Position numbers and translations under genes: made by a program
Source: Bacteroidota bacterium
GTDB taxonomy: Bacteria; Bacteroidota; Bacteroidia; Bacteroidales; UBA932
Assembly: GCA_017860395.1 (NCBI GenBank)
Contig: JAGDMC010000010.1
Location: 1 to 15,442 of the forward strand
Direction: 5' to 3'
Length of the DNA: 15,442 nucleotides
Notes under the pieces: generated by a model
The model's input: only the letters and a program-made list of their open reading frames with translations
Database searches by the model: none
Told to the model about the DNA's origin: nothing
Shown: positions 1-7,998 of the stretch, one piece after another
Position numbering within the stretch: position 1 is the first letter of the stretch
How the letters are laid out: each line of letters starts with the position of its first letter

Positions 1-1207
1 AAAGCGCATAGTTGTAATCCGGAACTTCAGTTTGAGAATATTTTTGGCTTAGGGACTTTGAGTCCTTTCGACTTTTTTGCTTTTGATTAAAAATTCCTGA
101 AATATTCTGTGGAAAAGCATCATGCTTATTGCCAACAGATAATTGTTTATCAGTTTCCTTATCATCAGGTTTCTGCACTAGTGCAAAGAAAAGTCCTTCA
201 CCCTTAACAAATCCGGGCAATAATCTTAATGAGCATTTGTCAGAAAATATAATGCCCGCCTTCTCCGCATCCTCTTTTGAAAAGCGTAGTGACTGATTAT
301 TTTGAAAATTTTCCGTAATATTCCTCCTGTTTGTGTTAAAATGGCAATCTCCAAATAAATCAACGGGCTCTGCTTTGAAGTTGTCAATGAGCCACTCGAT
401 ATTATTCTCATCTTCGTAACGGTTCATTGTACAAGTTGAATAGGCCAAAAGGCCTCCCGGAGATAAAGAGTCCCAAATATCGGATAAAATTCTTCTTTGC
501 CGGGAAGCTGATAATTTCACTGCTTCTTCCGACCACTCAAGTATTGCATCCGGGTCCTTGCGAAACATTCCCTCTCCTGAACATGGCGCATCTACCAGAA
601 TAAAATCAAAAAGATATCCTCTCCGGGGGAACTCAGCGGCATCAAGCGACGTAACATCAATATCGGGATAGCCCCATTTAATAATGTTTTCCCGCAACGC
701 TCCTACTCTTGTGCGGATTACTTCATTTACTGTAAGTTTTGAGCCTTTTGGCATGATGGACGCCAGATGGGTAGATTTTCCACCTGGTGCCGCGCACAGG
801 TCAAGTAGTTTTATTGAACTGTGTAGTGTTCCGGCTACCGGTGAAAATTGCTGAGCAGATTTTGATGCTGGTAGTTCCCGGAGAAAAGGTTCGAGCAGAG
901 ACAAAATCATTGAACTGGGTTCCTGAACATAGTATGCCCCGGCATGAAGTGCCGGATCAAGAGTAAATACAGGTCTTTCCGAAAGATATAACCCGTCTTT
1001 GCACCAGGGAACCGGGTTTCCTGAAAGCGATTTTGAAAGATGTGAGTCAACAACACCGTCTCTCGCCCATTTTCGCGGATTTGTCCGGACAGAAAGTTCG
1101 GGTTCGCAGGAGAGTATTGCAGATATAACAACACTGGCATTATCACTGCCAATCGCTTCCTGCAGATACTCTTTGAATTTTTCCGGCAAAATCATTTTTG
1201 TAGGCAT
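1..1207 (-). CDS. NOL1/NOP2/Sun family rRNA cytosine-C5 methyltransferase (RsmF/YebU-like), C-terminus off the window
   Basis: This SAM-dependent enzyme should methylate C5 of a cytosine in 16S rRNA. I translated it by hand from the ATG at 1207; it stays open for 402 codons to the left edge, so the end is missing (E. coli RsmF is about 480 aa). SAM motif I is DLCAAPGGKST at residues 136-146. Motif IV is DAPCSGEG (206-213) with the product-release Cys209. Motif VI is YSTCT (256-260) with the attacking Cys259. RLLPGFVKGEGLFFALV (328-344) matches the start of the RsmF C-terminal region. Residues about 110-133, just before motif I, look longer than in E. coli. The gene starts 30 nt after the GH20 stop, so it is probably the last visible gene of the pyrE operon. 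The family is clear; the exact rRNA target is not. Confidence 0.9.
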   Translation of the reverse strand, partial: MPTKMILPEKFKEYLQEAIGSDNASVVISAILSCEPELSVRTNPRKWARDGVVDSHLSKSLSGNPVPWCKDGLYLSERPVFTLDPALHAGAYYVQEPSSMILSLLEPFLRELPASKSAQQFSPVAGTLHSSIKLLDLCAAPGGKSTHLASIMPKGSKLTVNEVIRTRVGALRENIIKWGYPDIDVTSLDAAEFPRRGYLFDFILVDAPCSGEGMFRKDPDAILEWSEEAVKLSASRQRRILSDIWDSLSPGGLLAYSTCTMNRYEDENNIEWLIDNFKAEPVDLFGDCHFNTNRRNITENFQNNQSLRFSKEDAEKAGIIFSDKCSLRLLPGFVKGEGLFFALVQKPDDKETDKQLSVGNKHDAFPQNISGIFNQKQKSRKDSKSLSQKYSQTEVPDYNYAL

Positions 1208-1237
1208 ATTTCAATCCCTCGAATTATTTGCACTTAC

Positions 1238-2980
1238 TTATTTCCGCTCACCGGAATAATAATTTGCACCCCAGAGATCGTATCTTTTGTACTGATCCTG
1301 AAGTTTTTCACGGAATTTAACAATGTTCCTGCTCTCACGCGGAGACCAGTAAACTTCTGATATAGCAGAGAGACGAGGGAAAATTCCATATTCTACCTGC
1401 TCTTTATTGGCAAAGTATTCTGTCCACATACAACCCTGTCCGCCAAGTACATTTGCAGCAGCCTCTTCAGGAAATCCGTCAGGTATCGGTTCAAAAAGAT
1501 AAACAGAATCAAGGGTAGTCAGCCAACTTTTATGAGCAAGATTTGTCTCACCCTCTCTTTGCGCAATATTAAAATAGCTATTGACCATTGGGGTCATAAT
1601 AGCCTTGTGTCCCATTTTTGCAGCCTTAAGCCCACCCTTTGCGTTTCTCCAGCTCATTACAATTGAGCCGGGAACCAAACCGTCGTCAATCATCTCGTCC
1701 CATCCTACTATTTTTCTGCCGCGGGCAGTAACCACTTCGGATATTCTCTCAACAAAATACTTTTGCAACTCATTTTCATCCTTCAATCCTTTGCTGCGCA
1801 TATATTCCTGAGTAGATACCGATTCTTTCCACCATCTTTTCGCACATTCGTCTGCGCCAATATGGATGTACGGGCCCGGAAAGATATCCATAAGCTCGTT
1901 AAAAACATCGGCAAGAAAAACGAATACTTCATCCGAAGGAGCAAGTACATTGTTCTGACGATTATATATTCCCCATGTGATTGCAGGTTTTTTAGGAATA
2001 TCCGGAGTTGTACTGAACTGGGGATAACTCGCAATTATTGCCATTGAATGGCCGGGAACATCAATCTCCGGTACTATTGTTATTTGCCTTTCGGCAGCAT
2101 ATTTTACTATATCCTTCAATTGTTCAACAGTATAAAACCCGCCGTACCTTGTAGAATCCACACCTGTACCGGGAAAAATACCAATAATAGTTCCGTCTCT
2201 CCAGGAACCGATAGAGTTAAGCTTTGGATATTTTTTACTTTCAATTCTCCAGGCCTGATCGTCTGTAAGATGAAGGTGAAAGTAATTCATCTTGTGAAGA
2301 GCGAGATAATCTATGTATTGTTTTATGTAATCTACAGAAAAAATATGCCTTACAACATCCAGATGCATTCCTCTGTACTCAAACCTGGGATAGTCATAAA
2401 TATCAACTGCCGGAACGGTAATAGCAGATATCACTGTTTTATTTATATCAGAATCCGGCCTGACTCCTGTTTCAACAGGCAAAAGCTGAATAAGAGACTG
2501 AACTGCATAAAACAGCCCCTGTACATCCGCACCAATTAGTTTAATACTGCCATTTTCTGCAGAAAGGAAATAGGTTCCCTGCTTAGGTTTTACGATTAGA
2601 GCAGAAAAGTCATATTGTTTTCCGGGTTGCTTGTCTGCCTCAATGAACGCTTTTTTAACACCCTCCCTATCAATTGAAAGACTTATAACTGAAGAGGCTT
2701 TTTTTGCGGATTTTGCAACTTTCAGGCTAAACCCATAATACTTTTTAAGATAGCTGTTAAGAAACCGGACTGACTCATCACACTCGCCCGAAGCAAGCAA
2801 TAAAACGCTGTTTTTGTCAATGGCCACCGGAGATGAATTTTTAACTCCTTCTTTGAGCAACACCGGTTCCGGTATTACAGAGATTTTTTTGTCCATAATC
2901 TTTTCTGAATCAAATGCAAAAATGAACGAAGCAGCGAAAATAGCTGCCACGGCCAAAAACGGCTTTAGTAAGTTTTTCAT
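1238..2980 (-). CDS. Secreted beta-N-acetylhexosaminidase, glycoside hydrolase family 20
   Basis: It should remove terminal beta-linked GlcNAc or GalNAc from glycans by substrate-assisted catalysis, in the periplasm or at the cell surface. The 580-aa protein begins with a Sec signal peptide (MKNLL, hydrophobic core 8-22, likely cut after Ala22) and has no lipobox. A GH20b-like domain spans about 35-190. The catalytic barrel follows: RGMHLDVVRH (203-212), NYFHLHLTDDQAWR (232-245), EIDVPGH (305-311) and the catalytic Asp377-Glu378 pair in HIGADE. Active-site tryptophans are Trp427 (GWDE), Trp444 (MSWR) and Trp519 (MWTEY). The loop that holds the acetamido group reads Tyr469-Phe-Asn471, with Asn where many homologues have Asp. 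The gene lies 30 nt from each neighbour in a housekeeping operon. Family certain, substrate unknown. Confidence 0.95.
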   Translation of the reverse strand: MKNLLKPFLAVAAIFAASFIFAFDSEKIMDKKISVIPEPVLLKEGVKNSSPVAIDKNSVLLLASGECDESVRFLNSYLKKYYGFSLKVAKSAKKASSVISLSIDREGVKKAFIEADKQPGKQYDFSALIVKPKQGTYFLSAENGSIKLIGADVQGLFYAVQSLIQLLPVETGVRPDSDINKTVISAITVPAVDIYDYPRFEYRGMHLDVVRHIFSVDYIKQYIDYLALHKMNYFHLHLTDDQAWRIESKKYPKLNSIGSWRDGTIIGIFPGTGVDSTRYGGFYTVEQLKDIVKYAAERQITIVPEIDVPGHSMAIIASYPQFSTTPDIPKKPAITWGIYNRQNNVLAPSDEVFVFLADVFNELMDIFPGPYIHIGADECAKRWWKESVSTQEYMRSKGLKDENELQKYFVERISEVVTARGRKIVGWDEMIDDGLVPGSIVMSWRNAKGGLKAAKMGHKAIMTPMVNSYFNIAQREGETNLAHKSWLTTLDSVYLFEPIPDGFPEEAAANVLGGQGCMWTEYFANKEQVEYGIFPRLSAISEVYWSPRESRNIVKFREKLQDQYKRYDLWGANYYSGERK

Positions 2981-3010
2981 TATAGTTTATTTAAAGCAGA
3001 ATTTCGAAGT

Positions 3011-3439
3011 CTACGCCAAAGGGGAACCGCCCATACCCTTCTCCAGCTCATCGGTAATCTTGTCAACGGCCTCCTGAAGTTTCCCTCCCAGCATCATTTT
3101 AAACATTCCGGAAAGTTCTGCATTCAACTCAAGATTAAACGAACTCTCCATAGGAGATATTGGCTCAATTCTCATGATGAAATTAAACGGAAACGGACTC
3201 CTTCCATATTGCTCATATCTGATAAGCGAAAATGGAATTCTCTCTGCCACCTTTATACCAAGGTCAAATCCCTGAACGTTGCCGGATAATGTATCGCTTG
3301 TAGAAACTATATTTGCCTTTTTACCAATATCTTCCGGAAGACTTTTTGTGAAATTTGTAAGGTCAGAAAAAATAGCAAAAATCTGACTTGCAGGTTGCTG
3401 TATCCTTACAGTTCTGCCCTTTGCCTGTGTATTAGCCAT
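3011..3439 (-). CDS. SRPBCC/START-like fold protein of unknown ligand
   Basis: A 142-aa soluble protein without signal peptide or membrane segment. The N-terminal pattern (VRIQQPASQIFAIFSDLTN, residues 11-29, with a following LPED) is typical of SRPBCC/polyketide-cyclase-like proteins: a first strand, then two short helices. Alternating strands follow, then a long amphipathic C-terminal helix (about 109-137) that normally closes the hydrophobic pocket. No catalytic residue can be assigned. The gene starts 6 nt after the pyrE stop, so the two are surely cotranscribed and possibly translationally linked. From memory, such a gene beside pyrE recurs in Bacteroidales, but that does not reveal its job. 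Fold assignment is fairly confident; function is unknown. Confidence 0.8.
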   Translation of the reverse strand: MANTQAKGRTVRIQQPASQIFAIFSDLTNFTKSLPEDIGKKANIVSTSDTLSGNVQGFDLGIKVAERIPFSLIRYEQYGRSPFPFNFIMRIEPISPMESSFNLELNAELSGMFKMMLGGKLQEAVDKITDELEKGMGGSPLA

Positions 3440-3445
3440 TTAAAT

Positions 3446-4084
3446 CTACAGATTTTGCCCCCACGCTTCCGGATGGAACCTCCACTCGCGAAGAAGTGCT
3501 ATTTCTTTTTCTCTGATATAATTACAATTCAATGCCTCGTCTATGAGAGTGTCGTAATTTGTGAGAGTGCGCAGTTCGCAGTTGCCGTATTCAAATGACC
3601 GTCTTGCTTTGTCAAAATTGTACGAGAAGATTGCCACCATTCCAAGAACATGTGCACCTTCGTTTTGCAAAGCATCAACTGCAGACAAAGAACTTGCTCC
3701 TGTAGAGATGAGATCTTCAACAACTACCACCGATGCACCGGCAGGCAAATCTCCTTCGACCTGAGCTCCGGTACCATGGTCCTTTGGTTTAGGACGGACA
3801 TACACAAATGGCTTTCCAAGTGCCTCAGCAACAAGTACACCCCAGGCAATGGCCCCGGTTGCAACTCCTGCTATCACATCCACGTTTTTATAGTTCTGTT
3901 CAATGATTTTTGCAAGGTTTTTAAAAATAATTTCCCTTGCTTTTGGGTAAGATAATATCTTCCTATTATCACAATAAATCGGTGATTTCCAACCTGATGC
4001 CCATGTAAACGGTTTATCTGTATTAAGCCTAACGGCTTTAATTTCCAAGAGTTGTCTGGCAACTATTTTTTCAATTGACTCCAT
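3446..4084 (-). CDS. pyrE: Orotate phosphoribosyltransferase
   Basis: It converts orotate and PRPP to orotidine 5'-monophosphate and pyrophosphate, the fifth step of de novo pyrimidine synthesis, in the cytosol. The protein is 212 aa, the usual length. The type I phosphoribosyltransferase PRPP-binding motif is VVVVEDLISTGASS at residues 119-132. The flexible catalytic loop is RPKPKDHGTG at 97-106. The N-terminal GWKSPIYCDNR (31-41) is the expected orotate/PRPP-side segment. The start at 4084 lies only about 11 nt from the predicted transcription start of the minus-strand -7 element in the divergent spacer. It heads the operon pyrE, SRPBCC, GH20, methyltransferase. Confidence 0.97.
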   Translation of the reverse strand: MESIEKIVARQLLEIKAVRLNTDKPFTWASGWKSPIYCDNRKILSYPKAREIIFKNLAKIIEQNYKNVDVIAGVATGAIAWGVLVAEALGKPFVYVRPKPKDHGTGAQVEGDLPAGASVVVVEDLISTGASSLSAVDALQNEGAHVLGMVAIFSYNFDKARRSFEYGNCELRTLTNYDTLIDEALNCNYIREKEIALLREWRFHPEAWGQNL

Positions 4085-4091
4085 AATAAAG

Positions 4092-4109
4092 TATCTTTGT
4101 ACAAAGATA
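4092..4109. promoter_or_regulatory. Divergent promoter core: two opposed -7 elements forming an 18-bp perfect palindrome
   Basis: TATCTTTGTACAAAGATA is its own reverse complement. Each half contains TATCTTTG, a match to the Bacteroidota -7 consensus TAnnTTTG: plus strand at 4092-4099 toward the Nudix gene, minus strand at 4109-4102 toward pyrE. Expected starts are near 4106 (plus, leader about 25 nt) and 4095 (minus, leader about 11 nt). Neither side has a clean TTG at the usual -33 spacing; the nearest plus-strand TTG (4075-4077) is only 14 nt away. The palindrome could also be a repressor operator. Confidence 0.65.
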
Positions 4110-4130
4110 GTAAAATCATCCTATTTTTTA

Positions 4131-4769
4131 ATGCACAGTATATACTTCAACAACCGCCGTCTTGCAGTCTGCTCAAACAATGAGGAGGCACTAAGCGAAC
4201 CAGACGCAGTCCTTTATAGCCCCGGCTCCTTTCCGGAACTTGCAAATCTGCCGGAACTTTTCGACAACTCGCCACAAATAACCAAGCTTTATATTCCTTG
4301 CGAAAGCGAAGAGGATTCCTTTAAGCAGTTATGCACTCAACTCACGCCAATTACTGCCGGCGGAGGAGTTGTAAAGAACAAAAATGGAGAGTATTTGCTT
4401 ATTTTCAGGCATGGTACATGGGACCTTCCAAAAGGCAAACAAGAGCCTGATGAAGATATTAAAACAACTGCCGTTCGTGAAGTTGAAGAGGAGTGCGGAA
4501 TACACGACCTTGAGATTAACGGGCACATTTGCGACACCTTTCACACATATCACAGGGATGGACTTTTTTACCTGAAATGTACCCGTTGGTTTAATATGAA
4601 TTACCTTGGAAACGGTACTCATACCGCTCCTCAACAGGAAGAGGAAATAGAAAAGGCTATCTGGGTAAACAAGTGCGATTTGCCAAAGTACCTGACAAAT
4701 ACATATCCATCAATAATAGAAGTACTTGCGAAAATAGGAATCAGCAATGCTAATTCTCAAATCGCTTAA
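4131..4769 (+). CDS. Nudix hydrolase
   Basis: It should hydrolyse a nucleoside diphosphate linked to another moiety (X). The 212-aa protein has a Nudix domain from about residue 74. The Nudix box is complete at 102-124 and fits G-x5-E-x7-REV-x-EE-x-GI, with the metal-binding REVEEE at 116-121. It is preceded by RHGTWDLPKGKQ (93-104), as in many ADP-ribose or diadenosine-type hydrolases. Residues 1-73 form an N-terminal part I do not recognise, without signal or membrane segment. Substrate cannot be read from the sequence. It is transcribed divergently from pyrE from a shared promoter and converges on lolA with only 16 nt between stops. Confidence 0.93.
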   Translation: MHSIYFNNRRLAVCSNNEEALSEPDAVLYSPGSFPELANLPELFDNSPQITKLYIPCESEEDSFKQLCTQLTPITAGGGVVKNKNGEYLLIFRHGTWDLPKGKQEPDEDIKTTAVREVEEECGIHDLEINGHICDTFHTYHRDGLFYLKCTRWFNMNYLGNGTHTAPQQEEEIEKAIWVNKCDLPKYLTNTYPSIIEVLAKIGISNANSQIA

Positions 4770-4785
4770 TATTTCATTTTAGGAC

Positions 4786-5493
4786 TTACCTCATATCATT
4801 CACTTCGAGCCCTTTTAAACGGGAGGCGGGAAATTGAAAATATTCCTTAGGACGGACAGAATTTTGTTTTTCGAATCTGGTAATATTTATTATGTATGAC
4901 GTGCCGTCTTTGGCCAGATATTTAATCATTCTTGGTATATAGGTATTTTTCTCAATTCCCACAGAAATAGATTTATATGCCAGTCTTTTATTTAAAGGAG
5001 TAAGATCTACAACCCATATTTGTTTTCCGCTGCGTGAACCCGAGAAGACCCGGAAAGGATATTCATAGCCCTTGTTCAGAGATGTGAGAAAGCCAAGGGG
5101 GTTTTCAACAATATCAGTTGCAGTTGCGTCATTTGGAACTATCACCAGCTCTTTCGAAGAGATGTTAAGTATCCATTTGGTGTAACCGTCGCAATAAAGC
5201 TCAAGTTCCGGATTCGTGAGTTTATATGAGTTCCCCTGCGCCTGAACAACTCCCTTGTAGAGAGGAATATCTCCCCGTGAAGATGAATTATTTTTGCCGG
5301 CAGGCTTATCCTGAATAAGTTCAAAATCCATTTCAACTGCCGGCATTGTCTTTATCGTCTCAGTTAAAAATCTGACAATGTCGGAAGTCTTTGGATTTTG
5401 CGCACAGAGTTCCGCACAGGGGCAAAACAGAGTTATAGCAGATAAAATAAATGCAAAAACAATGTTCAATTCCCCAAAACCATTTTTTTTCAT
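4786..5493 (-). CDS. lolA: LolA-like periplasmic outer-membrane lipoprotein carrier
   Basis: LolA-type chaperones carry lipoproteins across the periplasm from LolCDE to the outer membrane. This 235-aa protein has a signal peptide (MKKN, hydrophobic core about 11-24, likely cut after Ala31 in LCA-QN). The Cys residues at 24, 26 and 30 do not form a lipobox, so it should be soluble. The mature part has the half-barrel strand pattern: a helix with FLTETIKTMPAVEMDFEL, then YCDGYTKWILN, FRVFSGSRSGKQIWVVDLTP, and a C-terminal strand pair. It lacks the classical proteobacterial LolA signatures, as expected for the divergent Bacteroidota form. It lies 21 nt after ftsK, a pairing I recall as common in this phylum. 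Confidence 0.82.
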   Translation of the reverse strand: MKKNGFGELNIVFAFILSAITLFCPCAELCAQNPKTSDIVRFLTETIKTMPAVEMDFELIQDKPAGKNNSSSRGDIPLYKGVVQAQGNSYKLTNPELELYCDGYTKWILNISSKELVIVPNDATATDIVENPLGFLTSLNKGYEYPFRVFSGSRSGKQIWVVDLTPLNKRLAYKSISVGIEKNTYIPRMIKYLAKDGTSYIINITRFEKQNSVRPKEYFQFPASRLKGLEVNDMR

Positions 5494-5514
5494 AGGACTG
5501 CAAATAATTCAGGA

Positions 5515-7938
5515 TTATTCCAGTGAAGCAAGAATCCTGTCAAGAGAATGGAAGTCGGTTATCAAAACCTGTCTTGCCTTACTCCCTTCGGAAGGGCCCA
5601 CTATCCCTGCAGCTTCAAGCTGATCCATTATTCTTCCGGCTCTGTTGTAGCCAAGGTTCATTCTTCGCTGAATGAGAGAAGTTGACCCCTGCTGATACTG
5701 AACAACAAGTTTGGCCGCTTCATCGAAAAGCTTATCCCTCTTGCCCAAATCGATATCTCCAGCAGTACTCTCACCCTCTTCACCTACATATTCAGGCAGA
5801 TAGTGAGCAGTTGAGTAGCCTCTCTGGTCGCTGATAAAATTGACAATTCTCTCAATTTCCTTTGTGTCTACAAAAGCACACTGTACACGTACAAGGTCCA
5901 CACCTGTAGAAATAAGCATGTCCCCACGACCTATCAGCTGGTTTGCACCTGTTGTATCGAGGATTGTCCTGGAGTCGATGTTTGAAATAACCTTAAAAGC
6001 AATACGGGCCGGGAAGTTGGCTTTTATAAGGCCGGTAATTATGTTTGTGGTTGGTCTTTGTGTTGCAATAACAAGGTGAATTCCAATTGCCCTTGCCAGC
6101 TGAGCAAGACGGGAAATAGGCTCTTCTACTTCACGGCCCGCAGTCATAAGCAAATCGGCAAATTCGTCAATAATTACTACGATAAAAGGCATAAAGCGGT
6201 GACCTTTCAAAGGATTCAGGCGACGTGAAAGAAATTTTTCGTTGTACTCTTTAACATTTCTCACCTTTGCCATTTTAAGCAAATCGTAACGGGCATCCAT
6301 TTCGATAGTTAATGAACGGAGGGTATATACAACCTTTTGTGTATCTGTAATAATTGCATCGTCTCCGTCCGGCAGTTTTGCCAGAAAGTGCTTCTCGAGT
6401 TTCGCATACAGAGAAAGTTCTACTTTCTTAGGGTCAACAAGGACGAACTTAAGTTCACTTGGGTGTTTTGTATATAATAATGAAGTAATAATTGCGTTCA
6501 GACCGACTGATTTACCCTGCCCTGTGGCACCCGCAACAAGAAGGTGAGGCATTTTGGCAAGGTCAAAAACCATCGGCTCATTTGATATGGTTCTGCCCAG
6601 TACTACCGGTAAATCAAAAGCTCCATTACGGAACTTTGGCTCGTCAAGTACCGATTTCATTGGAACAATACTTGGCCGTGCATTTGCAACCTCAATACCT
6701 ACTGTGTTTGTACCGGGGATTGGTGCAATAATCCGTACTCCCTTTGCAGCAAGCGAAAGAGCGATATCATCCTCAAGTCTTTTGATCTGTGAGATGCGAA
6801 CACCCGCCTGAGGTACAATTTCATAAAGAGTTACTGTTGGGCCGGGGCGTGCGAATATCCGCTCAATGCCAATTTTATAATCACTAAGCGTCTTGACAAT
6901 CCTGCGATTGTTCATTTCAAGTTCATCGCGGGGAACGTCATATATCTTGTCTTTGTAATCTTCCAAAAGGTCCAGGCCTGGTGATTTATAATCGGACAGG
7001 TCCAGCCTAGGGTCAAACAGAGTATCAAGAGACCCTACAGGTATGTCTTTTAAGAAATCCTCATCAGTTTCATCTCCGTTTTCGGCGTTTCCATTGTCAA
7101 TAACTTCAAAAGGGACAGCTGAAGCGGGCCCTGCGGCGGCAGACGAGAGTGGTGACTCTCCTACTTCAAACACAGTACCTCCTTTAAGTTCGTCCTCTTT
7201 CTCTGCGGCAACATCTTCCATTGCAGCAGTAAGATCTGTCTCATCTGCTGAATCCATATATGCAGCATCCGCAGCTGCAGCCATTGCAACAACATCCTCT
7301 TTAGGTTTGCGGTGGAACAATGCAGAAATGGCTCTGTTGAACCATATCACAATTTTATAGCTCATCAGCACAAACCATAATACCATTAATACAGAAATGA
7401 GCAAACCTGCTCCGGATGCTCCAAGCATAGAAATAAGCCACTGATTTACAAAATATCCGTATGACCCTCCGGCTCCGTTTCCAAACCAGTCGTCAAACTT
7501 TGTAAACCCAAATACGTATGAAAAGAAAATGGATATGATTATAGCGCCAAAGGCAGACAGGAAAAATATCCGTAATAGTTTAACCTTGCGGATTTTAAGT
7601 GAATAAAGCGCAATAGCACCAAAGAAGAAAGGTATTGCAAAAGCGCCAAGGCCAAAAAGATTGGAAACTAAAAAGTTAGCCCAGAAAAAACCTATTTTCC
7701 CGCCACCGTTCTCAACAGGAACAAGGTTGTTCCACACATCCGGGTTGCTAAGCAAAGACTGGTCCTCTGCCCAGGTAAAAACAAATGAGATTAAAGCAAT
7801 AAATGTATAAATAGACAGACCCGCAAAAAAAAGACCGGCAATCAGTCGGACAGCCTCCATTCCCTGAGGTGCGGGAGCGTTTTCACCTGTTTTAGTTTTA
7901 GCAGTGGTCTTTGATGTGTTTTCGTTCTTCTTTGCCAT
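5515..7938 (-). CDS. ftsK: DNA translocase FtsK
   Basis: A septal, ATP-driven dsDNA pump that clears chromosome termini during division and activates XerCD-dif recombination. The 807-aa protein has four N-terminal membrane segments (about 29-55, 84-112, 120-144, 168-198). An Ala/Asp/Glu-rich linker follows (about 212-330), much shorter than in E. coli FtsK (about 1330 aa in total). The motor has Walker A GATGQGKS (470-477) and Walker B FIVVIIDEFADL (585-596, Asp591-Glu592). Other conserved stretches are FVLVDPKKVEL (498-508) and IATQRPTTNIITG (624-636). The C-terminal winged-helix gamma domain (about 735-795) includes STSLIQRRMNLGYNRAGR. It follows murA after a 60-nt gap that holds a GC-rich hairpin. 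Confidence 0.97.
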   Translation of the reverse strand: MAKKNENTSKTTAKTKTGENAPAPQGMEAVRLIAGLFFAGLSIYTFIALISFVFTWAEDQSLLSNPDVWNNLVPVENGGGKIGFFWANFLVSNLFGLGAFAIPFFFGAIALYSLKIRKVKLLRIFFLSAFGAIIISIFFSYVFGFTKFDDWFGNGAGGSYGYFVNQWLISMLGASGAGLLISVLMVLWFVLMSYKIVIWFNRAISALFHRKPKEDVVAMAAAADAAYMDSADETDLTAAMEDVAAEKEDELKGGTVFEVGESPLSSAAAGPASAVPFEVIDNGNAENGDETDEDFLKDIPVGSLDTLFDPRLDLSDYKSPGLDLLEDYKDKIYDVPRDELEMNNRRIVKTLSDYKIGIERIFARPGPTVTLYEIVPQAGVRISQIKRLEDDIALSLAAKGVRIIAPIPGTNTVGIEVANARPSIVPMKSVLDEPKFRNGAFDLPVVLGRTISNEPMVFDLAKMPHLLVAGATGQGKSVGLNAIITSLLYTKHPSELKFVLVDPKKVELSLYAKLEKHFLAKLPDGDDAIITDTQKVVYTLRSLTIEMDARYDLLKMAKVRNVKEYNEKFLSRRLNPLKGHRFMPFIVVIIDEFADLLMTAGREVEEPISRLAQLARAIGIHLVIATQRPTTNIITGLIKANFPARIAFKVISNIDSRTILDTTGANQLIGRGDMLISTGVDLVRVQCAFVDTKEIERIVNFISDQRGYSTAHYLPEYVGEEGESTAGDIDLGKRDKLFDEAAKLVVQYQQGSTSLIQRRMNLGYNRAGRIMDQLEAAGIVGPSEGSKARQVLITDFHSLDRILASLE

Positions 7939-7971
7939 ATGTTAGGTTGTTGCTGAAAAATTCTTGTTTGG

Positions 7972-7993
7972 CGGGCGGCGTGGAGGGCGCCCG
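7972..7993. other. GC-rich hairpin between murA and ftsK
   Basis: CGGGCG (7972-7977) and CGCCCG (7988-7993) form a 6-bp all-GC stem with a 10-nt loop, 6 nt past the murA stop. In the minus-strand transcript the 3' arm is not followed by a U-tract, so it is not a standard intrinsic terminator for murA. It could pause polymerase or stabilise the murA 3' end. Only the inverted repeat itself is certain. Confidence 0.4.
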
Positions 7994-7998
7994 TTTTG

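Noticed and set aside
1..411. Possible frameshift or pseudogene in the methyltransferase, since only short ORFs are apparent at the left edge
   Set aside because: Hand translation from 1207 gives 402 codons with no stop; the gene simply lacks its stop codon inside the window.
2048..2539. 163-codon plus-strand ORF antisense to the GH20 gene
   Set aside because: It lies wholly inside a well-supported gene on the other strand, and its product is Cys/Tyr/Ile-rich with no domain or suitable promoter.
7043..7360. 105-codon Ser/Ala-rich plus-strand ORF
   Set aside because: It is the shadow of the Ala/Glu/Asp-rich FtsK linker read in reverse.
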